DNA of 64,000 nucleotides, from NCBI GenBank assembly GCA_024347235.1, contig AP025283.1, positions 2,542,001 through 2,606,000 of the forward strand, given 5' to 3'. The stretch comes from Aliamphritea spongicola (lineage in GTDB: Bacteria; Pseudomonadota; Gammaproteobacteria; Pseudomonadales; Balneatricaceae). Numbering within the stretch: the first letter of the stretch is position 1; every line of letters begins with the position of its first letter. Of this stretch, positions 51,803-62,032 are shown one piece after another. The notes below the pieces were generated by a model, which was given only the letters and a program-made list of their open reading frames with translations, made no database searches and was not told where the DNA came from. The position numbers and the translations under genes are program-made.

Positions 51803-52263
51803 GCTAATTCACATTGTAACGTATGATTCACGTATGACAAATAAAATGTCTCTGGCATCAACATGGAGCAAGGAGCTCAGTCAACCAACTTCCAACAAGC
51901 ACTTACGTTTCAGAAAAACCTCAAAAAGTGCATAGATAGAAGTAAACGAGTCAGAAAAATAGACTCAAATCATAGGAAGATTTGAATCAAAAATTGCTTC
52001 CTAGTAGAGTAAGGTATCCAAACTAAACCCAGTATGGTTCCAGATAGACCTCTCATCTATCGGTGTAAAGAGCCGCTCTTCTGAGCGGCTTTTAATAAGT
52101 CGCATCAGAGAATCTGCTAAGACTCAAATATGAAACGACTTATCTGCGGATACCATGGATAGAACTCTGACAGTTTAAGCTCTCTTCTCCTGTGCCTCTA
52201 ATGATTGGAATCTAAGATTCTCTGTATTATCGTTTAGGATTAATCGACTAAAGGAACTAACCG
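51803..52263. other. intergenic region with terminator and presumed endonuclease promoter
   Basis: No gene seen. Apart from the stem-loop at 52068-52093, it holds an AT-rich stretch (52140-52250) leading to AAAGGAACTAACCG, the ribosome site of the endonuclease gene. Confidence 0.5.
52068..52093 (+). terminator. intrinsic terminator
   Basis: Stem AGCCGCTC / GAGCGGCT with a TTCT loop and T-run. Nothing is read into it from an identified upstream gene on the plus strand, so it may end an unrecognised small RNA or isolate the next gene. Confidence 0.8.
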
Positions 52264-53061
52264 ATGAAATGCATTTTGTTAACTACCGCACTCTCCCTGC
52301 TATCAGCAACAGCCGCTGCTACTTGTATCAAGCCTGATATCAAGCCTTACGACCCGGATACTTACTACTCATCCATCACAAATCAACAAGGTACAGAACT
52401 CAAATCAGCTCTAAACAAAATCATTCGTGGCCACACACGTTTTTCATATAAATGTACATGGACGATCTTAAAAGAAGCCGATGAAGACCCTAATAATAGT
52501 AACAATGTTATTGGTTTCTATACTCAACGATCTATTCCAAAGGTTAACCAAGATCAAGGTGAGAATGACCCTGACTTTTGGAATCGTGAACACATCTGGT
52601 CTAAGTCACATGGTTTCAGAAGTAAGAAACAACATGCATATACCGATGCTCATCACTTAAGAGCAGCTGATCGTTCGGTGAACTCCGATAGAAGCAATAA
52701 TGATTTTGCTAATGGCGGTAAGCCAGATGATGAATGTACCTTGTGTAAAGAAGGTAAAGGCACCTGGGAAGTACCAACAAAGCAAAAGGTGATACTGCCC
52801 GAATGATGTTCTATATGGCGACAAGATACGAGGGTAACGATAAATCTAAAACGGACGATCTCGAATTAGTTGACAGAACGACTTCATCTGATGAACCTTT
52901 TTTGGAAAACTCTGCACGTTACTTGAGTGGCATGAGATAGACCCTGTTTCAGATGAAGAACGTCTAAGAAATGACGTGATTTACTCTTGGCAAAAAATAG
53001 AAATCCATTTATTGATAATCCTGAATACATCCAAAGAATTTGGTCTACTCAATGTATCTAA
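52264..53061 (+). CDS. secreted endonuclease I family nuclease (frame interrupted)
   Basis: EndA/Dns-type DNase I-like enzyme, found in the periplasm or medium. Signal peptide MKCILLTTALSLLSATAAAT (cleavage near AAA-T). Then YYSSITNQQGTELKSALNKI, FWNREHIWSKSHGF with the beta-beta-alpha metal histidine, and TDAHHLRAADRSVNSDRSNND, including the D-H-H-L motif. After deletions near 52795 and 52925 comes ARMMFYMATRYEG, then DEERLRNDVIYSWQKNRNPF, DNPEYIQRIWSTQC. Four cysteines fit disulfides. Such nucleases degrade extracellular or incoming DNA. AAAGGA ribosome site. Confidence 0.88.
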
Positions 53062-53124
53062 ATGTATAAAAACATTATTACGTCAGATTAACTATAATTT
53101 AATCACAAACTTCAATTTAGAATA

Positions 53125-53672
53125 ATGCCGAACTATAATTCTCATAAGAAATTATTATACTGTTTCAGTTTTTATTTATTTTTGTTTCTGAATCTGCATC
53201 AACTCATTCGGGAGGACTTGATTCAAATGGCTGTCATGGCGGCTCTAAACCATACCATTGCCATAGATCGCAATCTCAAATGGTAGGTAATCGATTACGC
53301 TGTAATCTCGGAAGTCAGTCAGTAGAATGTGGTTCCTCTAGCACCTCTACATCCTCTACATCCTCTACATCCTCTACATCTTCTGTTACTACAATAAAGA
53401 AACCAGCTCAAAATAAAAACTTGGATTCATTTAATTCTAAAATTCAGCCCTACTATAAATTTGACAAATCGAAAGTACCGACATCATTAACTGTAGATCA
53501 AATAAAGAGTATTCAAAGACAACTAAAGCTACTGAAGTTATATGACGGACATATTGATGGATTATTCGGACCATCTACCGCTCTTGCTTTAGATATCTAC
53601 ATTATATCAAAGGGCTTTAATAGCAATGACTACTCATCAAAGCAGCTTTTAGAAGCTTTAAATATTAGATAG
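53125..53672 (+). CDS. YHYH-domain and peptidoglycan-binding-domain secreted protein (frame interrupted)
   Basis: ATG 53125 starts MPNYNSHKKLLY; a one-base change near 53150 joins to a hydrophobic signal (LFQFLFIFVSESAS). Then THSGGLDSNGCHGGSKPYHC, the YHYH-type (GGLDxxGCHxxxxxYHCH) motif thought to bind metal, a Ser/Thr linker encoded by 9-base repeats (53349-53384), and a C-terminal PG_binding_1-like domain (SLTVDQIKSIQRQLKLLKLY, DGHIDGLFGPSTALALDIYI). Domain order signal-YHYH-linker-PGB suggests a cell-wall-associated or periplasmic protein next to the secreted nuclease. Confidence 0.7.
53349..53384 (+). repeat. 9-base tandem repeat in coding sequence
   Basis: Three perfect units ACATCCTCT plus a fourth with one change, encoding Thr-Ser-Ser. 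Copy-number change would lengthen or shorten the linker without shifting the frame. Confidence 0.9.
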
Positions 53673-53680
53673 GTAACAAT

Positions 53681-54080
53681 TTGAAAAACATCATAACTTT
53701 CGTATTCTTATTAATATCTTTTCCTGCAATAGCTCATACAACAGAAGAAATAATAAAACTCAAAGCAGCTAATGACGCTTTAGTTTTACGAGTTGCTGAG
53801 TTGCTTGAAGAAAATAAAAACCTCAAAGAGTTTGCTAAGAAAGCATTAATTTCACAGTCACAAGGAAAAAAATACGTTCAGGCTGTGATCCACAAAAGCT
53901 TCGAGAAGTATTAGTAACAAGTGATGGTCGATATCAAGTAGCTGAAAAATGGATGAAAGAAAATCAAAAGAATGCAACAAAGAAGAATTAACATATATAT
54001 CCAGAAATATTCAGAGTTGGTCAGGATATGGTATGTCCAAAGTCATAAGACTAATTAACTACTACATAGATAACCGTTAA
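53681..54080 (+). CDS. small periplasmic coiled-coil protein (frame interrupted)
   Basis: TTG start at 53681, 8 bases after the previous stop. Signal peptide MKNIITFVFLLISFPAIAHT (cleavage after AHT or AIA). A short coiled coil follows (EEIIKLKAANDALVLRVAEL, LEENKNLKEFAKKALI). After a deletion near 53873 it continues DPQKLREVLVTSDGRYQVAE and ends SKVIRLINYYIDNR. About 132 aa, family unknown. Probably co-transcribed with the YHYH protein. Confidence 0.6.
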
Positions 54081-54256
54081 CAGTTATATATAACACATAC
54101 AGACCATGTTTATCTTCTTTTGAAAAAATATTCAATCAAATTAAACTCAGCAAGAATTGATACAAAGACAGCCCTGTAATTTTGTTGATGAAATATTATA
54201 TCTAGCTGATTTCTAGGACTTTAAACTTCAGCAAGCCGCGTGATTGGAAGTACATA

Positions 54257-57200
54257 ATGGACAGTTATATTCAATTAGACCGCCAGTTTAAGACCATTTC
54301 TCATAGCGAAGAAAGTACCCTCAACTCAAGTTTACTTTCTACTTTTGGATTCAATACAGGGCTGAGCTGGGAGAATCTCTTAAAAAAATATCGATGTGTC
54401 ATACTTGCTGAAGCAGGAGCTGGTAAAACCTTTGAACTAAAAACAATGGCAGAAACACTTGTTAAACAAAACAGGTTTGCCTTTTTATACGTATAGAGGA
54501 CATAGATGCAGATTTTACAGACGCCTTTGAAGTTGGTAGCGAGAGTGCATTCGAATCTTGGGCACAATCTACTAAGGATGCATGGTTCTTTTAGATTCTA
54601 TAGATGAGGCAAGGCTCAAAGAACCTAGATCGTTTCAACAAGCACTAATAAAGTTCTCAAAAAATTAAGAAATTGTGGTCAGAGAGCGCATATTTACATA
54701 TCCAGTAGACCTTATTCTTGGAAATCAAATAGTGATCGATCATTTGTAAATAAAACGCTGCCATATTCAAGCCCTGAGAACAAAGAATCGCAGAGCAACT
54801 TATCCTTATATGTCATGCAACCACTTGATAGGAGAAGATCCGTGACTTCTGCTCTGCAAAAAGGTATCAGACATCAATAGCCTCATGCGAGAAATAGAAA
54901 AACGGGGCTATGGAGTTTAGCCGAGAGGCCTTTTGACCTTGATCTGATCATTTCTAAGTGGGATAAGGAAAAAGCCTTGAGAGCCGATTAGAATTACTAC
55001 AGCACAATATTAGTGAGCGACTTAAAGAAAGCCACAATCAGGACAGAGCAGAGCGCCATGCTCTATCGCTTACCAAAGCAAAGGAAGGCGCTCGCAGGCT
55101 AGCTGCAGCTGTTGTGCTTACAGGTAAAGCTAATATTCATCTGCCAGGAACTTCTCAAGTTGATTTAGCCCTAGATGCTGGTGATCTGCTACCAGACTGG
55201 ACTCCTACTGAGATACTTACCCTGCTGAACACTGCAATATTCAATGATATTGTGTTTGATGCTGTTCGTTTCAGACATAGTGACATCAAAGAAGTTTTAG
55301 CTGCAGAATGGTTCTCTGACATTCTATCTCCTGGAAGTAGCAGAGTTAAAGTTGAGAAATTAGTATTTAGAGAGAAATACAATAAGCAATTCATAACAAC
55401 GAGATTACGTCCCGTTGTGTCTTGGTTAATCATTTTCGACCAAGTAATACGTAAAAAGTACTGAGCCAATATCCAGAAATAGTCTTAGAAGGTGGAGACT
55501 CTTTACATTTACCTCTTGAATCAAGAAAAATCATACTAAATAGAATGATATCACTGATTGCAGAAGATAAAGATAGTCGCGCTACAAGAGATAACAGCTC
55601 AATTGCAAGAATTGCAACATCCGACCTTTCATCTGAAACTTCAAAGCTGATTGCCAAGTACAAAGACAATAATGATGCTATATTTTTCTAGGCAGACTTG
55701 TCTGGCAAGGAAATATGTCAACTTGTGCTAATCAACTGATTGATTTGACAGTTAGCATTAAGTTAAACATATGGTCTAGGATTGTTTGTGCAAGAGCTAT
55801 CATGACAACAGGGACTCTTAAAGAAAAACAAACTTTATGGGAAGGCCTCAATCATAATAAAAATAAACTCCCAAGAGAAATACTAGCAGAGATAATTGAA
55901 GAATCAGATATAAGTGATTTTAACATTCGCCAAATAGACCTATCTCTAAAAAAATACCCAACTATGAAAGATTTAAATCAACAGGCCTGACCAGCGCATT
56001 AAAAACATTCTCATCAAAATTTTTAGTGGGCTCATATGATGCGGAGGCCGCTAGGTATTTAAGTCTTTTGCATACTTACTTGCATGAAAAGCCCTACCTA
56101 AATGAAAGGCATGTAACAATTTCCAAAAGTATTGTTGGTTATCTTATGTAGCCATTCATTTTATTGAAGAGATAGTAAAGGCTTATAATAATTTATCTCT
56201 TAGTGAACACTGCATTTCTATTTTAATACTCTTAACAAAATTTAACTATTGGAAAAGTAATGATTTTGATCGCATTGAAAGTGGACTTAAAACAACAATT
56301 CCGCAATGGCCAGAATTAAATGACCTATTATATTGGAGTTCTATTGAAGTTGAAAAAGAAAAACATTCTCAACCTCTAACAGATGATTTTGAAATTAGTT
56401 ATACCGATACATTCTGGGGATTCGATGAAGATTCACTACCTAGATTATTAGGATATATCCAAACAAAAGAATGTGAATATGATAAGCAGATTGTTCTAAG
56501 TACCGCCTTGACAGTTAGTCTTCGATCAGATAGATCCGATGAATGTATAGATCTTATTAAACAGGCAGTTAATAATAATGAAATACTGTCCAATATTTTA
56601 TGTAAGATGCTTGACCCCACTCCGACAAAAGAACAGAGGGAGCATCTAGAAATTGCAGAGGCCCGTAAGAAAATATACAAACAAGTCTCGCAAGAAAGAA
56701 GCTTGAGTCGTGAACTGTGGATCAAAAGACTCCGTAATGCCCCTGATAAGATACGTACCCCTCCTGGAATTAAACCAGGCCAATGGAGTGAAGATCAATA
56801 TAGGCTATTTAGGGAATCTCGAGGAAAGAACGCACCTTATAATAGAGGGAAGTCAGGTAAATGGGAAAGACTAATACCAGACTTTGGGATAGAGGTTGCA
56901 GAGGCTTATCGGGATGCCTCTGTAAAATTTTGGCGTTACTATAAACCTTCTATTAGATCAGAAAATCAGCAAAAAGTTATCGTGTTTCTTACGAATTGCT
57001 GTTTGGTTTAACTGGTATTGAGACCGAGGCAAAATATGTATCAAATTTCCCATCATCCTTAACTGAGGCAGAAGTGTCACATGCCTTAAGGTATCTTACG
57101 TGGGAAATTAACGGCTTTCCTAGTTGGTTAGAAACCATATATAACCATTTCCCAGATCTGACACTTGAAAAGATTAAAAAGAGGTTTACTGGGAACTCAA

Positions 57201-58538
57201 TAACACAGGAGTGGAGACAGAATCGAGCTATATCCTTAATGATATAGCATTTCATGCGCCTTGGCTTCACGAAAAATCGCAACTATGCTACTTGAATGGT
57301 TCGATGCAAAGAAAGTCCCCTAGATAATCAACGCTGTTTTATCTTAACTATACTTCAAAATGCTGGTATAGATTCTAAGTGCCTTTCAAAACTCGCTACT
57401 AATGCAATAGCTCAATCTGATAATAATTCACAGTCAATTGCATGGTGGTTTGCAGTCCTAATTGATAATAACCCGAAACAGGGTATACAAGAACTTGAAA
57501 ACTGGCTATCTGGCTTAAATAAAAAGACAGCGATCGAATCGAGCCAACAATTTATAACAACCTTACTGGGTACAAGATTCGGTAATAGTTATGAAATCAA
57601 TTTAACAACAGGGTTATATATGAACCCTTCTGACTTAAAGTCCCTGATCAAGATAATGCATTCTTTTATCTTGATCGATGAAGACATTGATAGAACTAAA
57701 GACATCTCTTATACATCAACGCATAGAGATGATGCACAGGACGCCAGAGACAGACTTCTCAGACACTTAGCTGATATACCTGGTAAAGAAACCTATACTG
57801 CTCTTCAAGAACTCTCGCAACTTCCGGCTCTCAAAAAATTAAAGGTTGGATTGAGCGAGAGGCTGTAACTCGCGCAGAAAAAGATGGAGATTTAGAGTTG
57901 TTCACCAGCCAGCAACTCTATACTTTTCACGAGACTCAAACATTGATACCTGAGAATCAAAATCAACTTTTGATCTGATCGTAGATCATTTAAAGGAGAT
58001 TAAAAACTGGGTCGAGACAGGAAACGATAGCCCATATACAATATGGCAGAGAGTACAAAACGAAGCAGAAGTACGCAACTTAATATCTGGAGCAATGCGA
58101 CAGCTATGCAATAGCCGATACGTTAATGTTCAAGAAGCAGAACTTGCAAACGCTCAAAGACCAGATATTACATTTCAAAATTCAAAAGTTACTTGCCCAA
58201 TACCTGTGGAAATTAAACTTTTGGATAAAGGTTGGTCAGGTAACAAACTTTGTGAACGCTTAGAAAACCAACTAATCGGAGACTATCTGCGAGAAGCAGA
58301 TGCTAAACACGGTATATTTCTACTAGTTTCAAAGCATTTACCGCAGACTAAATACTGGATCATCAATGACAAACGTACATGTATTACCAACCTATCAGAT
58401 GAACTAACTTTGTTCTGGAAGAGTATTGCATACAAATATCCTGAAATAGAGCAGATTGAAATTATCGTCATTGACATGAACATCCGTGCTCAAGCCAGTA
58501 TAAATCATGAAAAATATAGTTATTCAAGTTTAATCTGA
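54257..58538 (+). CDS. giant STAND-type P-loop ATPase with C-terminal PD-(D/E)XK nuclease, about 1,425 aa (frame interrupted)
   Basis: The most prominent island gene. N-terminal P-loop CVILAEAGAGKTFELK, Walker B-type DAWFFLDSIDEARL and sensor-like YISSRPYSWKS resemble NACHT/STAND NTPases. A long helical, repeat-like middle follows (ERLKESHNQDRAERHALSLT, LPDWTPTEILTLLNTAIF, RFRHSDIKEVLAAEWFSD, FDEDSLPRLLGYIQTKECEY, WIKRLRNAPDKIRTPPGIKP). Near the C-terminus is a nuclease pattern: AQRPDITFQNSKVTCPIPVEIK (D...E-x-K) then NQLIGDYLREADAKHGIFLL. More than ten frame breaks occur, but every segment continues into the next. Architecture suits a single-protein phage sensor with nuclease effector, Avs-like in concept but with the nuclease at the C-terminus. 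Named family not identified. Confidence 0.72.
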
Positions 58539-58699
58539 CCTCCCTGTGCAGTCATATCAAAACAGAAAGCTTCCGCTGCTGGTCCAAAACAGATCTTAAG
58601 GCCCATAGCAGCGGTAAACGTCAGTTTGAGTACTTAAGTATGCTTAACAATCAACTCTCTGACTCATTTATAGGTCGAGTTACTAAAGCAAAACGCTTC
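58539..58699. other. intergenic, convergent gene ends
   Basis: No gene. The ATPase (plus) and the membrane protein (minus) end on either side. A GCAGCGG / CCGCTGC pair around 58575-58615 could form a stem. Confidence 0.35.
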
Positions 58700-59772
58700 T
58701 CAGATATTTTCTCCTCTGGCTGGAAAAACCTTGAAGATCTTTTTATTATCTGAAGAATCGTTAGATAAAATTAACGCATCAGCTCTTGCATCATAAAATG
58801 AAGCTAAACTAATGCAATAACGGTATGTAGGGACAAGAACAACAACAATGAAAACGGTTATAACGATCGAGCCAATCCTATCAAGCAGTGCAGTCATCAA
58901 GGAATTAGATGCCTCTTGCACAATAACCTGAGCTTTATCAGGCATAGTTATCAACTCAGACGTTGCTGTTTTGCTAACAGCTTTTATTATTTCAACTGTG
59001 GCTTCATATTTTTTTCATTTGAATCAGACTCCATCTCAAAGGAGCTGTTTAGTGCATAGTCGTAGCTAACCAAAATTTCCTGTAAATCCCTTATACTCTC
59101 CGCAACATCTTGATTAGATTGTCTAAGATCATCAGAAGCATTTCTAAACCCGTTCGACTCATAAGGGTCAGAAGAATAGTAGAAAAACGTGAAGCTAACA
59201 GCACAAGTAGAACCTATTAAAAGAAGAATCAGGGAAGCTTGGTTTCGAAGCTTAGTAGCCCTTCCTCTTAGCTCTGCAGTTAACGCTACTTTCCTCTCTT
59301 CGATACTTATATCCTCAGAAGGAGAATATCCTTCTGAGCTCCAGAAAGCTGAAAATGCTGATACAACTAATAGAATACTAGCTCCTACAGCACAAAGAAT
59401 ACCTATTTTTATTAGCCAATACGATTGATTGTAATTTTCTGAGAACTGATCAATATATTTAACCGAATTGTTAACGAAGAACTCTATAAACCCTGGCGTA
59501 GCTAATAAGTTATAGATGATTTCGATTGTTCTTGAATCTCCTCCAAGAGGTAGTTGCTGAGACTGTAGAGGAGGTTCAGATTTATCTTCAGCTTTAGGCA
59601 GTTTTTCGAGAGCGATAATTAGTGAATCTTGAAAAGCTTTTCTTCTGATACATCACTAATCCAAGAAGAGAAATACCTACCTAAATCTGGTGTTAATATA
59701 TATGCCGATGAAAGTGTTATTGCTGAAAAAGTAAAGTAAAACTGAAATTTTTGTTAAGGATTTTCTTACCAC
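58700..59772 (-). CDS. multi-pass membrane protein, about 355 aa (frame interrupted)
   Basis: GTG start at 59772 nine bases after AAGGAG. Membrane segments: VLLYFFSAITLSSAYILT near the start, WLIKIGILCAVGASILLVVSAFSAF, NQASLILLLIGSTCAVSFTFFYY and SIVITVFIVVVLVPTYRYCISLA. A long soluble helical stretch between segments 3 and 4 (NASDDLRQSNQDVAESIRDL, VSKTATSELITMPDKAQVIV) resembles receptor or pore-regulator stalks. Deletions near 59740, 59630 and 59010. Family not recognised. It lies downstream of the HNH fusion gene on the same strand and could be its membrane partner. Confidence 0.6.
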
Positions 59773-59958
59773 TATAATGTACTCCTTTCTAGATTCTTGA
59801 TTTTCCGTAAGACATATCTTCAATATGATACCGGCTTCTAATCAGCTAAAGACCTAATTACAATACCTATGTTGGTTTTGACTATAAGTCATCTAATATA
59901 TTTAACCAACGAAATACTCGAGAAATGTAGTAGAAGCTCTTTAATTGATAAATGCTAG

Positions 59959-61058
59959 CTATGCCTTCAAAACATATATTGGTATTTCTCCATCCCACAA
60001 ATCACCATTACCCCACTCTAACTTTATATTTGCCTTAAATCGGCTATGAGTTAATTCAAGGCTAGGTATATCGACGCAAGTGAAACGTTTGACAAAATGT
60101 AAAGACGGTCTTTTATCGCTAATCCCCTGATCCATAGGTATTAAAGATAAACGAACAAGTTCTAGGAGTATGAGTCGACTAAGTAATTCAAGGTCATGTT
60201 TGTATTCGTTGTAATACAGTGTTGCCAATGAGCCCAACTCTTTTGCAAAACTTATTTCACCTTTGATAGTGCTCATGCAAGTAGAAATTCTTTGCTTAGC
60301 ATTATCGATTCCTTTAACCATTGCAATGGTTCCATTCTTAATATAAATATCGCCTGTATTATCAAGCGCCATATTTGCTCCCAAGTCATAAGGATTAGTT
60401 GCTACGGGTTTATTATCTACACTAATACATAAAATAAATTTTCCAGAAGAAGAAATTTCAATTTTTATGTCTAGGATTCTTCTCGCATCTCCCTGTGACT
60501 CAATAACAACATATGCTTCAGGTTCAATCAAAGAATCAAACTCTAATACATAGTTATTCAATAATTCCTGACTTCCTACTAATGGTGCCACTAATTCAAA
60601 GCTCCAATTTTGTGCATGTATAGAATTCCAATGAACAAAATAAATTAGCCCGCTACCTAATTGAATTAAAGTTGCATCTCTATTTACAAACTCTTCAGTT
60701 GGTAATTTAAGGCTATCTGCAGCTCTTTTTCAGCCTGCGCTTTCCAATCGAGTAAAGTGCTTGCGGAATATACTGTATAATCAGTATCAATTAAATTTCC
60801 ATGATCTCTACACATCCATATTCCATTTGAAATATGTTTTCTTTCTTCAGGGGTCATCTGAGGATTATATCTAGGCCCTCCTGAAGCAGCTGCGTGTATG
60901 TGTGCAGCAATGCCATTATTAATTCTTTTAGTTGGATCATCGGAATGAGGGCCAACTGTATTTCTGCCACACCCTGGGAATGAGCACTTCCAACTGACAC
61001 GCTCGGCCATTATTCGTTTATTATTGGGGGTAAAATCATCCCGATTACTACCACTCAT
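59959..61058 (-). CDS. HNH nuclease fused to phage baseplate gp25/XkdS-like domain (frame interrupted)
   Basis: About 365 aa. N-terminal HNH: ERVSWKCSFPGCGRNTVGP, NNGIAAHIHAAASGGPRYNP, EERKHISNGIWMCRDHGNLI and STLLDWKAQAEKELQ. After a deletion near 60705 come VHWNSIHAQNWSFELVAPL and a beta-rich middle. The last 130 residues (DNTGDIYIKNGTIAMVKGID, NAKQRISTCMSTIKGEISFA, ELGSLATLYY, GNGDLWDGEIPIYVLKA) resemble gp25/W-type baseplate proteins by eye: D-x-x-G-D at the front, a Q-R-I helix, T-x-x-G-E and a following E-x-G. If correct this is a nuclease joined to a phage-structural mimic. The gp25 part is an inference. Confidence 0.6.
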
Positions 61059-61246
61059 ATCTGTACAATCCCAGTATAAATATAATTTTTAATATTTGGT
61101 TCGTGCAAACTCTGCTTGCCTTGCAAAATCTCCACCCCGTTATGTAAGGATTGATAAACTCAAGGTACCAAAGAAAATATTTTTAATATGATGCACTGTT
61201 TTTACATAAACAGATACAGGCTTTAAATCAAACACGAAAAGAAAAA
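61059..61246. other. intergenic, no gene seen
   Basis: AT-rich spacer between the island recombination module and the cargo. It would contain the promoter of the HNH fusion gene. No clear terminator for the recombinase operon. Confidence 0.4.
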
Positions 61247-62032
61247 TCAATATCGAGAAACTTTATCTAACCAATCAATAATCAAAGGAAGTTCTTCTTC
61301 AGTAATAAGGGTCGTATCATCTATTTCAGTTTCAGAATGCAAATATCGAAAACCTCCATAGTCCTCCCACTTTACTGTAGAAACATCTCTATCTGGATCA
61401 TCAGGGTCAATCATGCTTAATAACCGTTGCATAACATTAACGACCTCTTGCGGACATTTCAATGCGCCAGCGCTAAGAGATACTCCACTGCCTTGATCTT
61501 TTACCAAATATTGATGCTTTTCAGGTATTGGCAAAGCTCCAGTTGATGGATCAATACCTAGTCTAATAACTTCAGCTGTATCATGTGGTATTATTCGCGT
61601 ATCAAGGATTGCTCGCTTTTAAGATCCTCCATCATTTCTTGTAGCAACCGATTACGTTGTTGTAAATCCATAACCATACGCCGCGTCGATGGCTCTAAGC
61701 TACTAAGATCGATTGAACGACAATCTGTTTTGGGTCGAACTTTTTACTGTAACTTTTCCTAGCAACCTCATACTCTTTCTTACGCAGATCAATATACGGC
61801 TTAGCTTTAGCATTTTGATTAGCGATAGTACTATAGCCCAAATACCCAAAATGCTCCGTACTCACATTTACAATGGTTCGATAACTCATCTTGCCATCAA
61901 ACTCTGTTATTAGATCACAAGATTTTTCACTAATTTCATTGTGGATTTTAATTTAGCACTAGCAGCAGGGTCAGTTATGATCGCAGAATAAAGTTGTTCC
62001 GCAGTTAATGTTAGAGTTGGAACGATGCTCAT
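61247..62032 (-). CDS. gmtX: GmtX-like accessory protein of the recombination module (frame interrupted)
   Basis: About 262 aa; ATG 62032 overlaps the stop of the integrase (TGATG), so the two are coupled. MSIVPTLTLTAEQLYSAIIT; LKSTMKLVKKSCDLITEFDG then YRTIVNVSTEHFGYLGYSTI resembles the N-terminal DNA-binding-like part I associate with GmtX proteins. A coiled-coil-prone stretch (TRRMVMDLQQRNRLLQEMMEDL) and an acidic C-terminus (DPDDPDRDVSTVKWEDYGG, EELPLIIDWLDKVSRY) follow. Deletions near 61920, 61735 and 61620. The name is an inference from position and faint motif similarity. Confidence 0.55.

Noticed and set aside
53349..53384. CRISPR-like repeat
   Set aside because: The 9-base units are in-frame coding repeats without spacers; no cas genes anywhere in the window.
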